A stretch of DNA of 27,091 nucleotides from Nemertoderma westbladi. Its lineage: Eukaryota; Xenacoelomorpha; Nemertodermatida; Nemertodermatidae. The DNA is taken from assembly GCA_032718475.1 (NCBI GenBank), contig JAUCBJ010003931.1, forward strand, positions 1 through 27,091, in the 5' to 3' direction. Position numbers and translations under genes: made by a program. Below, one piece after another: positions 17,597-26,582 of this stretch; position 1 is the first letter of the stretch, and each line of letters starts with the position of its first letter. The notes beneath the pieces were generated by a model, which was not told where the DNA came from, did no database searches, and was given only the letters and a program-made list of their open reading frames with translations.

Positions 17597-18376
17597 TTTT
17601 GTAGAGAATTTTATGCTGATCACAAAAATTCCCTACATTCAGACATTAGTGATTTAACTCAAGTATAAGGTGATTCAGGGTATTAAAACTAAATGTATCT
17701 CTAGCGATATGTTATCGCGATCTGTATATGAATCAATGTAAACTGATATTTATGAGTTGAAACCGGTCCTACGAATTACCCCAAAATACCCCAAAACACC
17801 CCACAATACCCCAAAAGACCCCAAAATAGTCAGATAGTATAAAACTACCCCAAAATAGTTAATAATTACCCCAAAGCCAAAATACCCCAAAATAGTTTAG
17901 AATTACCCCAAAATACTTTTTTTTTGAGCCTTTGTTTTGGAAATTTAATTTACCCCAAAATATGGCAAAATGACGAATTACCCCAAAATAATGACGAATT
18001 ACCCCAAAATAATTAAAAAATTTTTCTTCACTGTCGTTTATTGATTTGGTTAAAAAAACTTGCCACTGTAACCTGCTCCTTTCCCTCGCTGTTAAAAAAC
18101 ATTGTTAGCTTATTTTGGGGTATTTTGGGGTAATTTTTAGCCTTTTTGGGGTATTTTGGGGTAATTTTTGACTATTTTGGGGTATTTTGGAGTATTTTGG
18201 GGTGTTTTGGGGTATTTTGGGGTAATTCGTAGGACCCGTTGAAACGCTTCTTCTGCAGCTACAGGGCTATGGAGCTGTTTTTAGTCTCATTAGAATTACA
18301 ACCATCGATTTAGTCGGGGTAGAAATTGTTGAAACAAAATTTTTCGTAATATTTTGGCTATTTTTCACAAATTTTT
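17597..18376 (+). repeat. Left inverted arm, split by an insertion
   Basis: Arm sequence covers 17597-17763 and 18246-18376. The element at 17764-18237 and its 8-bp duplication interrupt it. Comparison with the uninterrupted right arm, which reads GAGTTGAAACGCCTCTACAG in reverse, gives the empty site directly. Confidence 0.85.
17764..18237. mobile_element. 474-bp MITE with ACCCCAAA-rich ends and 8-bp target duplication
   Basis: Terminal inverted repeats begin GGTCCTACGAATTACCCC and continue with AAAATACCCC words. They match perfectly for 39 bp (17765-17803 against 18198-18236, positions approximate at the inner end). GTTGAAAC flanks the element on both sides (17756-17763 and 18238-18245), and the other arm of the host inverted repeat keeps one copy only. 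The interior holds further TTACCCCAAAATA words in mirrored orientation and a core with ACTGTAACCTGCTCCTTTCC shared with 14.93-15.06 kb and 4.34 kb. No coding capacity. The 8-bp duplication fits hAT-type mobilisation (inference). Confidence 0.9.
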
Positions 18377-18803
18377 GCTCAAAAGTGTTATTTTTCTTGA
18401 TTTAGCAGTCTGGCCTGGCAGTGTTGTACCCTTGTACCTAACAGCCTAATATGACTTATGTTGGTCATATTGAGTGTGTATGTCAGTGTGTTGGGCTCAT
18501 TCCAACCGCAATCATTGATTTAGTGGGTCTAATTACTATAAAATAAAGGTGCTCGTGGCTTGGTTAAATATAGTAGTAATGTCTTTTAGCCAATTGCGCC
18601 AAAAATTTGGCTCAGAAATATTTACATCCGACAGTCAGGTCAGGGATATTAGAAACATGGTCGATGTCGTTGCTGAAGTCTCTGTCTTCCTCCGCGCTTC
18701 AGCAAAAAAGACTCAACCACAATCACCATCTCATCAGAAGATATTATAGCAGGAAGGAAGAAGAAGTTAACAACAATGTGCCAGACACGGTGGGTCGAGC
18801 GGC

Positions 18804-18913
18804 ATGAGTCTGTGAGTGTCTGTAAACATTTGTTGTACTGTTGGAGCCAATAGTGGAAACATTGGAAACGATGAGTCTGTGAGTGTCTGTCAACATTTGT
18901 TGTAATGTTGGAG
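18804..18913 (+). repeat. 67-bp tandem duplication inside the transposase remnant
   Basis: ATGAGTCTGTGAGTGTCTGT starts at 18804 and again at 18871. The first copy is complete (18804-18870). The second is split: 37 nt up to 18907, then the inserted element with its 6-bp duplication, then 30 nt at 19442-19471 (TTGGAGCCAATAGTGGAAAC and on). The two parts add up to exactly 67. Confidence 0.85.
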
Positions 18914-19441
18914 CCCAGACTGGAATCTTCGGCGTTTTGGGCGAAGAACTTCGGCGCACGATGTCAAGTTGCGGCTCAGGTCGGCGCAGAGATTGGCTGC
19001 GTCGGCGCAGCCGACGCAGCCAATCTCTGCGCCGGCGCAGCCAGGCAGCCAATCTCTGCGTCGGCGCAGCCAGGCAGCCAATCTCTGCACCGGCGTGCAC
19101 TATCGATTTGAGTTTGAGTCGGCGCAGCGCGTAGCCATAGGTGTAGATCAGTAGATGGGTGGTATAGTTCATAGTTGGGTGTAGTTGGTGAAAGTTGGGT
19201 GTAGTTGGGTGGTAGTTGGGTGAAAGTTGGGTGTAGTTGGTCAAGTTGGGTGAAAGTTGGGTGTAGTTGGGTGATTATTAGGCTGACCCCCTTTTTTCAC
19301 TATTTTGTCGGCGCAAATTTTTCGGCTGGCGCAAAAAAAATTAAGGTCGGCGCACAGGTACTTTGAGCTGGCGCAGATTTTTTTGACCCTTGGCCTGTTG
19401 GCGCACCTTCGGCGCACGAAACATAGAGATTCCAGTCTGGG
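18914..19441. mobile_element. 528-bp GC-rich MITE with 6-bp target duplication
   Basis: Ends are CCCAGACTGGAATCT (18914-18928) and AGATTCCAGTCTGGG (19427-19441), a perfect 15-bp inverted repeat. TTGGAG flanks both sides (18908-18913 and 19442-19447). The left half has repeated AGCCAATCTCTGCG and TCGGCGCAGCC words that pair with each other. The middle (19150-19275) is a GTAGTTGGGT-type simple repeat. TCGGCGCA words recur towards the right end. Open frames in it are by-products of the GC-rich repeats. No transposase is present. Confidence 0.85.
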
Positions 19442-19745
19442 TTGGAGCCAATAGTGGAAACATTGGAAACGATCCAGCAAGCAGGCAAGGGTGCTCACCG
19501 GCTGCAAAGGCAACTTCCTTTTTGACTGCTGAGAAGAACCCCTCATTCCTGGCGTCATTAGCTATCGCGGTAGAGATTTCCCTTCAGCTATTGTCAATCA
19601 GCAAAGCCCTCCAGACCCCTGAAATGATATGGTCAGAGCAGTTCGCTGGACAGAATGCATTGTGAAAGACCTCGGCCACTTGCGGGAAGATGACACCTTC
19701 TTCCAAGAACTTCTTGTGAAAGCGGAGAAGATGGCGGAGGATATT

Positions 19746-19802
19746 GGGGGGGGGGGGGGGGGGGGCCCCCAATATCCCCCCCCCCCGGGGGGGGGGGGGG
19801 GG
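19746..19802. repeat. Poly-G/poly-C palindromic tract
   Basis: The tract is G20, C5, AATAT, C11, G16. With its left neighbour, ATATTGGGGG and CCCCCAATAT form an inverted repeat. It sits in the transposase remnant between the AEKMAEDI and APVMT regions, replacing coding sequence. An expansion, a repair product and an assembly artefact are all possible. Confidence 0.85.
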
Positions 19803-20435
19803 AGATCACAGTCCCACGTGTGACCAAACACCAGCAACATCAAGGGAATGCACCGGTAATGACCATATATGACCATTTCAAGCAGAATTTGTTCCTCCCT
19901 TTCCTGGACCACCTCATTTTCGAACTCCGTGATCGTTTTCTCTCCAATGTGGTGTCCTTCATGTCACTATCACAGCTTATCCCACCCATTACATACCACG
20001 CCAATTTCCAAAGACGCCATAATGAAGGTTGCTGCTTTGTATGAAGATGAAGACCTCCCTGGGATGCTAAGCCTGTAAGTGAATGACATGGAGAGTTAGA
20101 CCAGTACTTCAGCTACTGGGGAGACCAGAAGAAGGCCCTTACAGACAAGTGCCTTCCAAAATCTGATAGCATGGTGTGGAAGGACTGCGAGCGCCTCACA
20201 TTCCTCCCCAGCTTGAGTACCTTGTTGCAGATCTAGGTATACAACTCTTCCTGTGACGACGGCAACAAGTGAGGATAGGAGTTTCTCTAAGCTACGGTTG
20301 TTGAAGTCATACCTCCGCTCCACTATGGCCGCTAGTCGGCTGGGTGGATTGGCTCTTCTCTCAATCAACAGGGAGGTGAAGATCAAAATCAAGGCAGCGG
20401 ATATTGTGGAGAAGGATATTGCCAGATTGCTCTAA

Positions 20436-20661
20436 TCAATCCTCGATGACTAGAATTGTTGCAATTATTATTCATTTATTTTCACTTCATTCTGTCATTA
20501 TAATTATTATTACTAGAATTATTATAACTGTAATTATTGTTATTACTAAAACAAAACTTCATAAAATACACCTAAAAAGTCTATATCCGCCTAAAAAAAA
20601 TTATCGCTCACTATGCTCAAAAATCTTGCTGCTTTGCACGCCTTGCCCTAGGCAGGCAATC
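20436..20661. other. 3' flank of the transposase remnant
   Basis: AT-rich, with ATTATTATTACTAGAATTAT-type runs. No gene was seen. The right inverted arm follows. Confidence 0.5.
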
Positions 20662-21015
20662 TGTTGAAAAATGGCCGAAATATTACGAAAAATTTTGTTT
20701 CATCAATTTCTACCCCGACTAAATCGATGGTTGCGATTCTAACTGTCTAATGAGACTAAAAACAGCTCCATAGCCAGATAGCCCCTGTAGAGGCGTTTCA
20801 ACTCATAAATGTCAGTTTACATTGATTCCTATACAGATGGCGATAACATACTGACATAGGCCTATCGCAAGAGATACAATTAGTTTTAATACCCTGAATC
20901 ACCTTATACAGTTAGGCCTATAGCTACTTGAGTTAAATCACTAACTGGAGTAACTGACTAATGTACCGCGTACCGGCAGGGCATTTTTGTGATCGGCATA
21001 CAATTATCTACAAAA
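20662..21015 (-). repeat. Right inverted arm of the composite hAT-like element
   Basis: Uninterrupted reverse complement of the split left arm. Relative to the left arm it carries extra short segments: about 13 nt with GGTACGCGGT, about 16 nt with CTATAGGCCTAACTG, about 14 nt with GGCCTATGTCAG, and about 9 nt next to CAGGGGCTATCTGG (sequences as read on the minus strand). Confidence 0.85.
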
Positions 21016-21600
21016 CCAATGTTTCTCGGATATGACTTTATACAGTTATACCGGGGAACCCCCTACCCATACAGCCATAGCAGGCCTACCTACTGACCTA
21101 ATGAAGAAAAAACAAACCTAGGCCTATCAGCCTGTCAGCCACTGTAACTTGAATATTAACATAAATATTTGTATAGCATAGCCTAGTGCCTAGTGCAGTA
21201 GTGCCTAGGCTAATTACTGTATCTAAATTTCAGTAATTTTCAGAATTTAATAAATACAGAAATAGGCCTATGTAATCGGTATACCGGTACGGGTATCGGT
21301 AGGCAGGTAGGCAAATTACTGAATTCAGGAATTAGGTGTTGGATTAACGATTAATGTTGGATCACCCCCTTCAGCCCTTACAGTCTTAAGCCTAATTAAA
21401 AAAAAAATGACTGCAAGCTGCAACCTCTTCAGACTGCAGGACTGTCAGATAAGGGGTTTAGCCTTGACTTTTCATGTTAAAATAGAGTCAAAATCTTACA
21501 ATAGCCAAAACGCAAAGAGGTTAAAAAAACGGCCTACAATACAGCATTAGGCCTCGTCTATGTTTTGTTTTGGATGTTCTTTAGGCGGGTAAATCTTTCC
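21016..21600. other. Intergenic, rich in TAGGCCTA-like words
   Basis: Many AGGCCTA, CCTAGGCC and ACCGGTAC words, no supported coding sequence or RNA gene. Confidence 0.45.
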
Positions 21601-21601
21601 G

Positions 21602-21807
21602 ACCTACGCGTCGAGGAGGCGGCGTGGTTTGTAACTTCCATTCCTACCATTTACCGGTGGGGCCAGACTTACTGCCTTTTTAACAACTAGGCATAGGTGT
21701 TTTAAAACTACGCGTAGGTCAGTAAAACCAGTAGTTTGGAACTACGCATAGGTATTTTGAAACTACGCGTAGGACTTCGCTTAGGTGCTACGCGTATCTA
21801 CGCGTAG
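21602..21807. repeat. Cluster of CTACGCGTAG palindromes
   Basis: CTACGCGTAG occurs at 21708-21717, 21763-21772 and 21798-21807. One-base variants lie at 21742-21751 (CTACGCATAG) and 21788-21797 (CTACGCGTAT), and CCTACGCGTCG near 21604. Spacing is irregular. A further copy lies near 26950. Confidence 0.6.
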
Positions 21808-22275
21808 CAGTCATGATAAAAACGATGTTTCATTCCAGTTGCTTGCAGTACTTGAGTTGTTAGGCAAGTATCGGTATATCAGGTATCTGATTATCACACA
21901 AATGGAATAACGGGATCGGTAGCTCATCGCTCTACATACAGCACCGGTAATAAATAATATTCGGCTCTTTCAAATACAAACACGGGATGAATAAAAAGTA
22001 GACTTAAAATCCACGTATATTACCAAGTCTCATTGTTTCCATTGGATATTTTAAATACTCTACAGTACAAATAAGCTACCAGTCTACCGTTGGAGTGATT
22101 AAACAAAAGCTGAGTACACTATAATGGGGTTCACGACTCAAATTCAAAACCAGATTAATTAGATGCAATAATATCACAGAAACACAATGGCGTTTACAGA
22201 ATTCAATAAGATGCTAAAATAGCCGAAATATTGGTGTTTTCAGTTTAAAAATTATTCAAAATATGAAAACGATAT
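21808..22275. other. Intergenic, no gene seen
   Basis: AT-rich sequence without a supported coding segment. It leads into the promoter-like cluster at 22279. Confidence 0.4.
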
Positions 22276-22278
22276 GTG

Positions 22279-22357
22279 ATTGGTCGTGACGTCACTATAC
22301 GCCTCCGAATCCCATTTACATCAACATTCAGATACCTGATACTATCTTTGTATAAAT
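22279..22357 (+). promoter_or_regulatory. Promoter-like cluster: inverted CCAAT, CRE, TATA
   Basis: ATTGG at 22279-22283, the perfect palindromic CRE TGACGTCA at 22287-22294, and TATAAAT at 22351-22357. The order and spacing (CRE about 57 nt before TATA) would suit a plus-strand Pol II promoter firing near 22380. No downstream gene was recognised; the sequence runs into the 3' end of the minus-strand LINE. Confidence 0.35.
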
Positions 22358-22429
22358 TGGGGCAGTTTGTTACTGCAGCGACTGCTAGACTACTACTAGG
22401 ATCGGCATGCTGCATTGCAGCTGCATTTT

Positions 22430-24570
22430 TAAGAATGCTGTGCCGGCTTATCGACAAAATTGCACAGCCACAACTCCCTATCACCCATGACATTTGCTAG
22501 ATCATCCGCATCTTCAAGGCCAGTGTCCTTTAAGATGCGTCTCAAGAAAGTCAAGGGCTGTCCACCATGCTTATTCACTCCATGAGGCTGCCAAAGTACA
22601 AGATTATGCACTGGATGGTCCTCACGGCGAAAGCAATGTCCTGCAAAGCGGAGGCGATTTTGTTATAGTGTCAAGCTTGGGGGAACCAATGAGACACCTC
22701 CAATGTTATATAGTGTCTGGTCGGAGATGTGTACATTGTACTTGACACAATGAACCCGGCGTAGCATTCTTGTGAATGTTCCATAGATTTGGTGTCCTCA
22801 GCAGTTAGAGCCCAGCATGGACTCCCATAAAGGAGTACTGGAACTACTGCTGTTCTAAATAATCGGACCTTAAGTGTCCGATTAATTCTCGGTGACTTCC
22901 AAATCCTGGAAAGCCTATTCAAAGCTGCCCATGCCTTTCCCTTACGTATTCGAAGGTCCTCACCTGACTTCCGGATCCATGATCCCAGGTAACAGAAGTC
23001 ATCCACATGCTCAAGCATACCATCTTTTGAGCTTATGCTCATCCGATCAGAGACTTGCTGAGGACTTTCAAAGTTAACTGTCAAAATTTTGGTCTTTCTG
23101 GAGTTAATAAAAAGACAACACTAGAAGCAGCATGTTCTAATGAGCTGAGGAGCCGTTGGGCTCCCTCTAGTAATTCTGAGAGTACTCCTAAGTCATCAGC
23201 AAAGTCTAGACCAGTTAGGTACTTGGCAGGATTTCCTCGACTTCTGGAGCCAGTAGGTGGAGTTATCATCACCCTATCATCATTATGATGATCTAAGGAC
23301 ATGCGTAGAACATAGTCAACAACAATTATGAACAAGAATGGTGCAAGTGTGTCTCCCTGGAGGACGCCCCATAACACTTCAAATGGTTCTATGTCACCGT
23401 CAACAGTAGACACAAATGTTGTCGAACCATCGTATACTGATCTGATTGCTGCAATAATTTCATCAGGAATCCCATATAATGAAAGTATGCTGAACATACG
23501 TGAGCGAGAGGCTGAATCAAAGGCCTTGAAGAAGTCAACAAAGATAACAGCCAGATGCCTGTCTTTCTTTTTTGATAACTCTTCAATTATCCTTCTAAGT
23601 GCCAAAATGAGCTCCATGGTCCCACGACCTTTACGGAACCCATTCTGATTTCCACGGAGCAGTCTCTCAATGGGATCCCTGATGCGATTTAATAGAATGC
23701 TATTGTATAGCTTTGCAGCAATCGAGATCAATGAGATTCCCCGAAAAGAACCATAGAGTGTTAGGTTGCCCTTCTTGGGAACTGGCACCAACTTATTTGT
23801 TTTCATTTCTTGTGGGACTCTTGTTGTTCGGTACATGTCTACTATGATGGGATAGATAAGCTTTAAACACTCAGGTATTTTAAAGACCTCAGGGGGAACA
23901 CCATCTACTCCACTGGCACGATTGGTCTTAATGCTCTTTGCAGCAGCCTTCACTTCTGCAAAGGAGATATCACCAATGGGAATATCTGGGAGTACAGACT
24001 CAGACACTTTTACTTCTATAAAGTTATCAGGCAATACCCTGTCATTATTGAGGAGCTTTTCAAAGTGGGCCTTCCAACCATTGAGGCGATCGGCTGGTGA
24101 TTCAGCCTTTGGTGGTTGGTTGGCTTTTTCGACCAGCAAGCAAGTTGATCGATCTCCATGCCTGGGATGATTGCCTGCTGTCGTCAGCATCATTAATGGC
24201 ACCAACCTGTTGGTTTATTTGCTCCTGTAAATTAACAGAGTACTGCCTGTTCAGGGACCTAGATGCAGCCTTAACTGCATTCTTGGCCGTTATAGTCTGT
24301 TGAGTCGGGACTCTTTCTGCGCCTTGTAGATGTCATTTCGGCACTTCTGAATTTTATTGTCAGTCCAGGGGGCCCGTTTCCTGTTTCGAGGGTATACAGG
24401 AACTGTTTCTGCAGCTGCTAACTTAACTGCTTCAGTGAAGGCAGTATAGCCCTCACAGTGATCTGCCGCCTCAGAGGCAAGAGCCTCATACCTGTTGCTC
24501 AGCTGTAGTGTGAAGCTGGATCTCACACTTGGCTGTTGCAACAGAGAGGACCAGTCATGGACGTCTTTTT
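22430..24570 (-). mobile_element. 5'-truncated RTE-like LINE
   Basis: A non-LTR retrotransposon copy reading right to left. The endonuclease domain is missing: homology starts near 24570 with DVHDWSSLLQQ and NRYEALASEA, just downstream of where the endonuclease would end. The AT-rich sequence 24571-24790 borders it. The 3' end lies near or below 22430; no clear tail was found. Confidence 0.85.
22430..24570 (-). pseudogene. RTE-type reverse transcriptase remnant
   Basis: Reverse transcriptase motifs are in order: SGVDGVPPEVFK, YGSFRGISLISIAAKLYN, NGFRKGRGTMELILALRRI, AVIFVDFFKAFDS (motif A), GVLQGDTLAPFLFIIVVDYV (motif B) and TGLDFADDLGVLSE (motif C, at about 23187-23216). The C-terminal part has FCYLGSWIRKSGEDLRIRKG, LFRTAVVPVLLYGSPCWALT, LRFAGHCFRREDHPVHNLVL and WQPHGV..GGQPLTF. 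GVLQGDTLAPFLF and RFAGHC...LVLWQP are typical of the RTE clade. The frame changes at least three times, near 24.1-24.2 kb, near 23.11 kb and near 22.68 kb, so the copy is dead. The catalytic aspartates are kept. Confidence 0.88.
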
Positions 24571-25073
24571 CAATAATGTATCTTATTTATGTGTTTCTGT
24601 TACTCTTATCAATCACGATCATCCCATTTATTGTTTTTATATACATATAATTATATAAATCATATAATCATATACAATACATAATCATATACAATAATTA
24701 TATATACAATAAAATTATATTGTTCCATTAATAGATACTGTAAATTAATTTCACTTACTTCAATAAGCAATTACAATTTTTATTAAGCACACTCAGAGTG
24801 AATGCCATAAACATTCAGGTATTCAGAAGATTTCGAAACAGGATGAATTTGAATAAATCTTCTGAAACTCCTCGTAGAATTGTTTTCTATTACGGCGCGA
24901 GATACTCACTATATTCCTCTGGAACCACAGGAACCTGTTGTTTGGAAATTTATAAAGTTTTTGTTCCAACTCGGAGATTTCCAGAAACAGCCAGTTGAAT
25001 ATTGTTACTAATTGTTATAGAATACATGTATCAAGTTTGGTTCCATTTCATTAAAAGATTGACTGACTTATTG
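24571..25073. other. AT-rich spacer with a small open segment
   Basis: 24640-24720 is a run of ATATACAATA/ATAATCATAT words. 24798-24998 is open on the plus strand for 66 codons, and the minus strand is open over much of the same stretch (ELEQKLYKFPNNRFLW...). Neither shows a domain, and no splice or promoter evidence decides between them. Confidence 0.4.
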
Positions 25074-25082
25074 GCGTTCAAA
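25074..25082. repeat. Left 9-bp target-site duplication
   Basis: GCGTTCAAA directly before the terminal GGATAG of the element; identical to 26238-26246. Confidence 0.88.
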
Positions 25083-26237
25083 GGATAGATCTTTTTACAG
25101 AACACAAGCGAACACAGTAGAACACACCCGAACACACTCCAAAAACTGCCGAACACAATCGAACACAGTCGAAAATAGAAAGAGCACAAAAAAAATAACA
25201 CCGGGTACCAACTTTTAGATAAAATTAGCCACGCGTTGCTTTTCTATAAGAAAATTCCCGAAATTATTGAATAAAATTGTCGCGAAATTAAATATTCATT
25301 TCTTATTAGATCAGGCCTAGCCTAAGCCGACAACTAGTAATTTAACATAGTAGTAGGCCTAAGTTAAGTGTGGTTAGCACCGGGACAGAGATCCCTACCG
25401 GTACCTGCCACTCTGTCAGGGTAGGTACCTAACCGGGACCCAGCGCTTTATATTCCAGTGCAGCAGTAGCCAGGTAGGTACCGGTACCTATGTTGTTGTA
25501 CCGTACTATCCCTTGGCGGAAACACATATTTGTTCCAAAAAGACTAGGTAGGAGTCATTGTTATTGTAGGAGTAATTGTTTTCATCATTGTTATAGCATA
25601 TAATATATACAAAGGAACTAGGTGCGAAATTCCACCACAAGATTTGTGCGACCGTATGTGTAGTTACATTATACCAATTGAATAACCAGCCCGTTAGTAA
25701 TATTATTTATTATAAGTTATTATATATATTCTTGGCGGAAACACATATTTGTTCCAAAAAGACTAGGAGTCATTGTTTTCATCATTAACATGTACTACCG
25801 TATGTCTGTATATTGTTGTACCGTACGTCATGTACAGTATGTACGGTAACGGGCCTAACTTCCTACAGTAATTCATATCCTCAGCAATCAGTCCCAGACC
25901 AAGCTATTCCAGTACACAGGAAAACACAGGCACTATTAGCTAACCCGCTATTACTATATATGTGACAGGTACGGAACCCGGTAGTCTTCCCTACATAGTT
26001 TGTTATACAGTACAGCATTACACAACAAATGATAGGCCTACCTGATAAGAAATAAACATTTAATTTCGCGACAATTTTATTCAATAATTTCGAGAATTTT
26101 CTTATTGAAAAGCAACAAGTGGCTAATTTTATCTAAAAGTTGGTACCCGGTGTTATTTTTTCGTGCTCTTTCTATTTTCGATTGTGTTCGGCAGTTTTTG
26201 GAGTGTGTTCGCTTGTGTTTTGTAAAAATAACTATCC
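25083..26237. mobile_element. 1155-bp Mutator-like MITE with about 200-bp inverted repeats
   Basis: Left arm 25083 to about 25309 and right arm about 26043-26237 are reverse complements with high identity. Ends are GGATAGATCTTTTTACAG and, in reverse, GGATAGTTATTTTTACAA. Shared landmarks are AACACAAGCGAACACA, CTCCAAAAACTGCCGAACAC, GAAAATAGAAAGAGCAC, GGGTACCAACTTTTAGATAA and ATTGTCGCGAAATTAAAT. The element is flanked by a perfect 9-bp duplication. Long arms with 9-bp duplications are characteristic of Mutator-like elements. The interior has no transposase. It contains a 37-bp direct repeat starting at 25512 and 25731 (CTTGGCGGAAACACATATTT and on). The left arm has about 30 nt of extra CGAACACA units relative to the right. 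Confidence 0.9.
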
Positions 26238-26246
26238 GCGTTCAAA
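26238..26246. repeat. Right 9-bp target-site duplication
   Basis: GCGTTCAAA directly after the terminal CTATCC; identical to 25074-25082. Confidence 0.88.
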
Positions 26247-26528
26247 CGTTTCCAACGACGACGGCGACAACGGATGGTTGCACTAACTACACACCTACGC
26301 TAAGGCCCAACTGGACTTACATGGCTATCGCCACACATGTCTAACGCAGAATTCATCACTACAGATAGAAGCACTAAACCAAAGTAATACAAACTAGGGT
26401 AGTTGTTACCCATTAATAAATTAATTGGTAACAAAAATGGCAAAACTATTTTCAAAGAAAATCAAGAATGACGATTAGTGCATCATGTTCCACGTTTATA
26501 TTACATACAACACCATGCACCATAGCCT

Positions 26529-26582
26529 TACATATTTTTCACCGCTTATATATTTTTCACCTCTTACATATTTTTCACCTAT
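26529..26582. repeat. Three copies of an 18-bp unit
   Basis: ACATATTTTTCACCGCTT, ATATATTTTTCACCTCTT and ACATATTTTTCACCTATC follow one another. Confidence 0.8.

Larger units (their letters stand above)
18549..20435 (+). pseudogene. Decayed hAT-family transposase (THAP9/P52rIPK-like group)
   Basis: Fragments of one protein appear in order across several frames: LNIVVMSF and RDIRNMVDVVAEVSVFLRAS (18.57-18.70 kb); CQTRWVERHESV (about 18780-18815), the 'TRWxxRH' signature; EPIVETLET (18.84-18.87 kb); then VRWTECIVKDLGHLREDDTF and ELLVKAEKMAEDIG (19.63-19.74 kb); HQGNAPVM and FLPFLDHLIFELRDRF (19.83-19.95 kb); ALYEDEDLPGM (20.04 kb); and ATSEDRSFSKLRLLKSYLRS (20.26-20.32 kb), the hAT C-terminal dimerisation domain. 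The N-terminal zinc finger and first part of the RNase H-like core are missing. There are frameshifts, stops, a 67-bp tandem duplication, a MITE and a G/C tract. It cannot encode an active enzyme. Confidence 0.88.
17597..21015 (+). mobile_element. Composite hAT-like transposon with long inverted arms
   Basis: The left arm (17597-17763 continued at 18246-18376) is the reverse complement of the right arm (20662-21015), apart from indels. Matching landmarks are TTAGTGATTTAACTCAAGT, AAGGTGATTCAGGGTATTAA, AATCAATGTAAACTGA, GCTATGGAGCTGTTTTTAGT and CATCGATTTAGTCGGGGTAG. Between the arms lies a decayed plus-strand hAT transposase (18549-20435). Arms of about 300-350 bp are long for hAT, and no outer target duplication was found. 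Either this is an unusual hAT, or a hAT remnant captured between inverted copies of another repeat. Two smaller elements and a G/C palindrome are nested in it. Confidence 0.75.

Noticed and set aside
17764-18237. Telomere-like repeat (CCCCAAAA words)
   Set aside because: The words lie in mirrored orientation inside a bounded element with target duplication, and animals with ordinary telomeres use TTAGGG.
18744-19244. Arginine- and alanine-rich proteins in the GC-rich MITE
   Set aside because: Open frames on both strands come from CGGCGCAGCC-type repeats inside a bounded insertion.
24798-24998. Small gene of 66 codons
   Set aside because: Both strands are open over the stretch and nothing distinguishes coding from chance.
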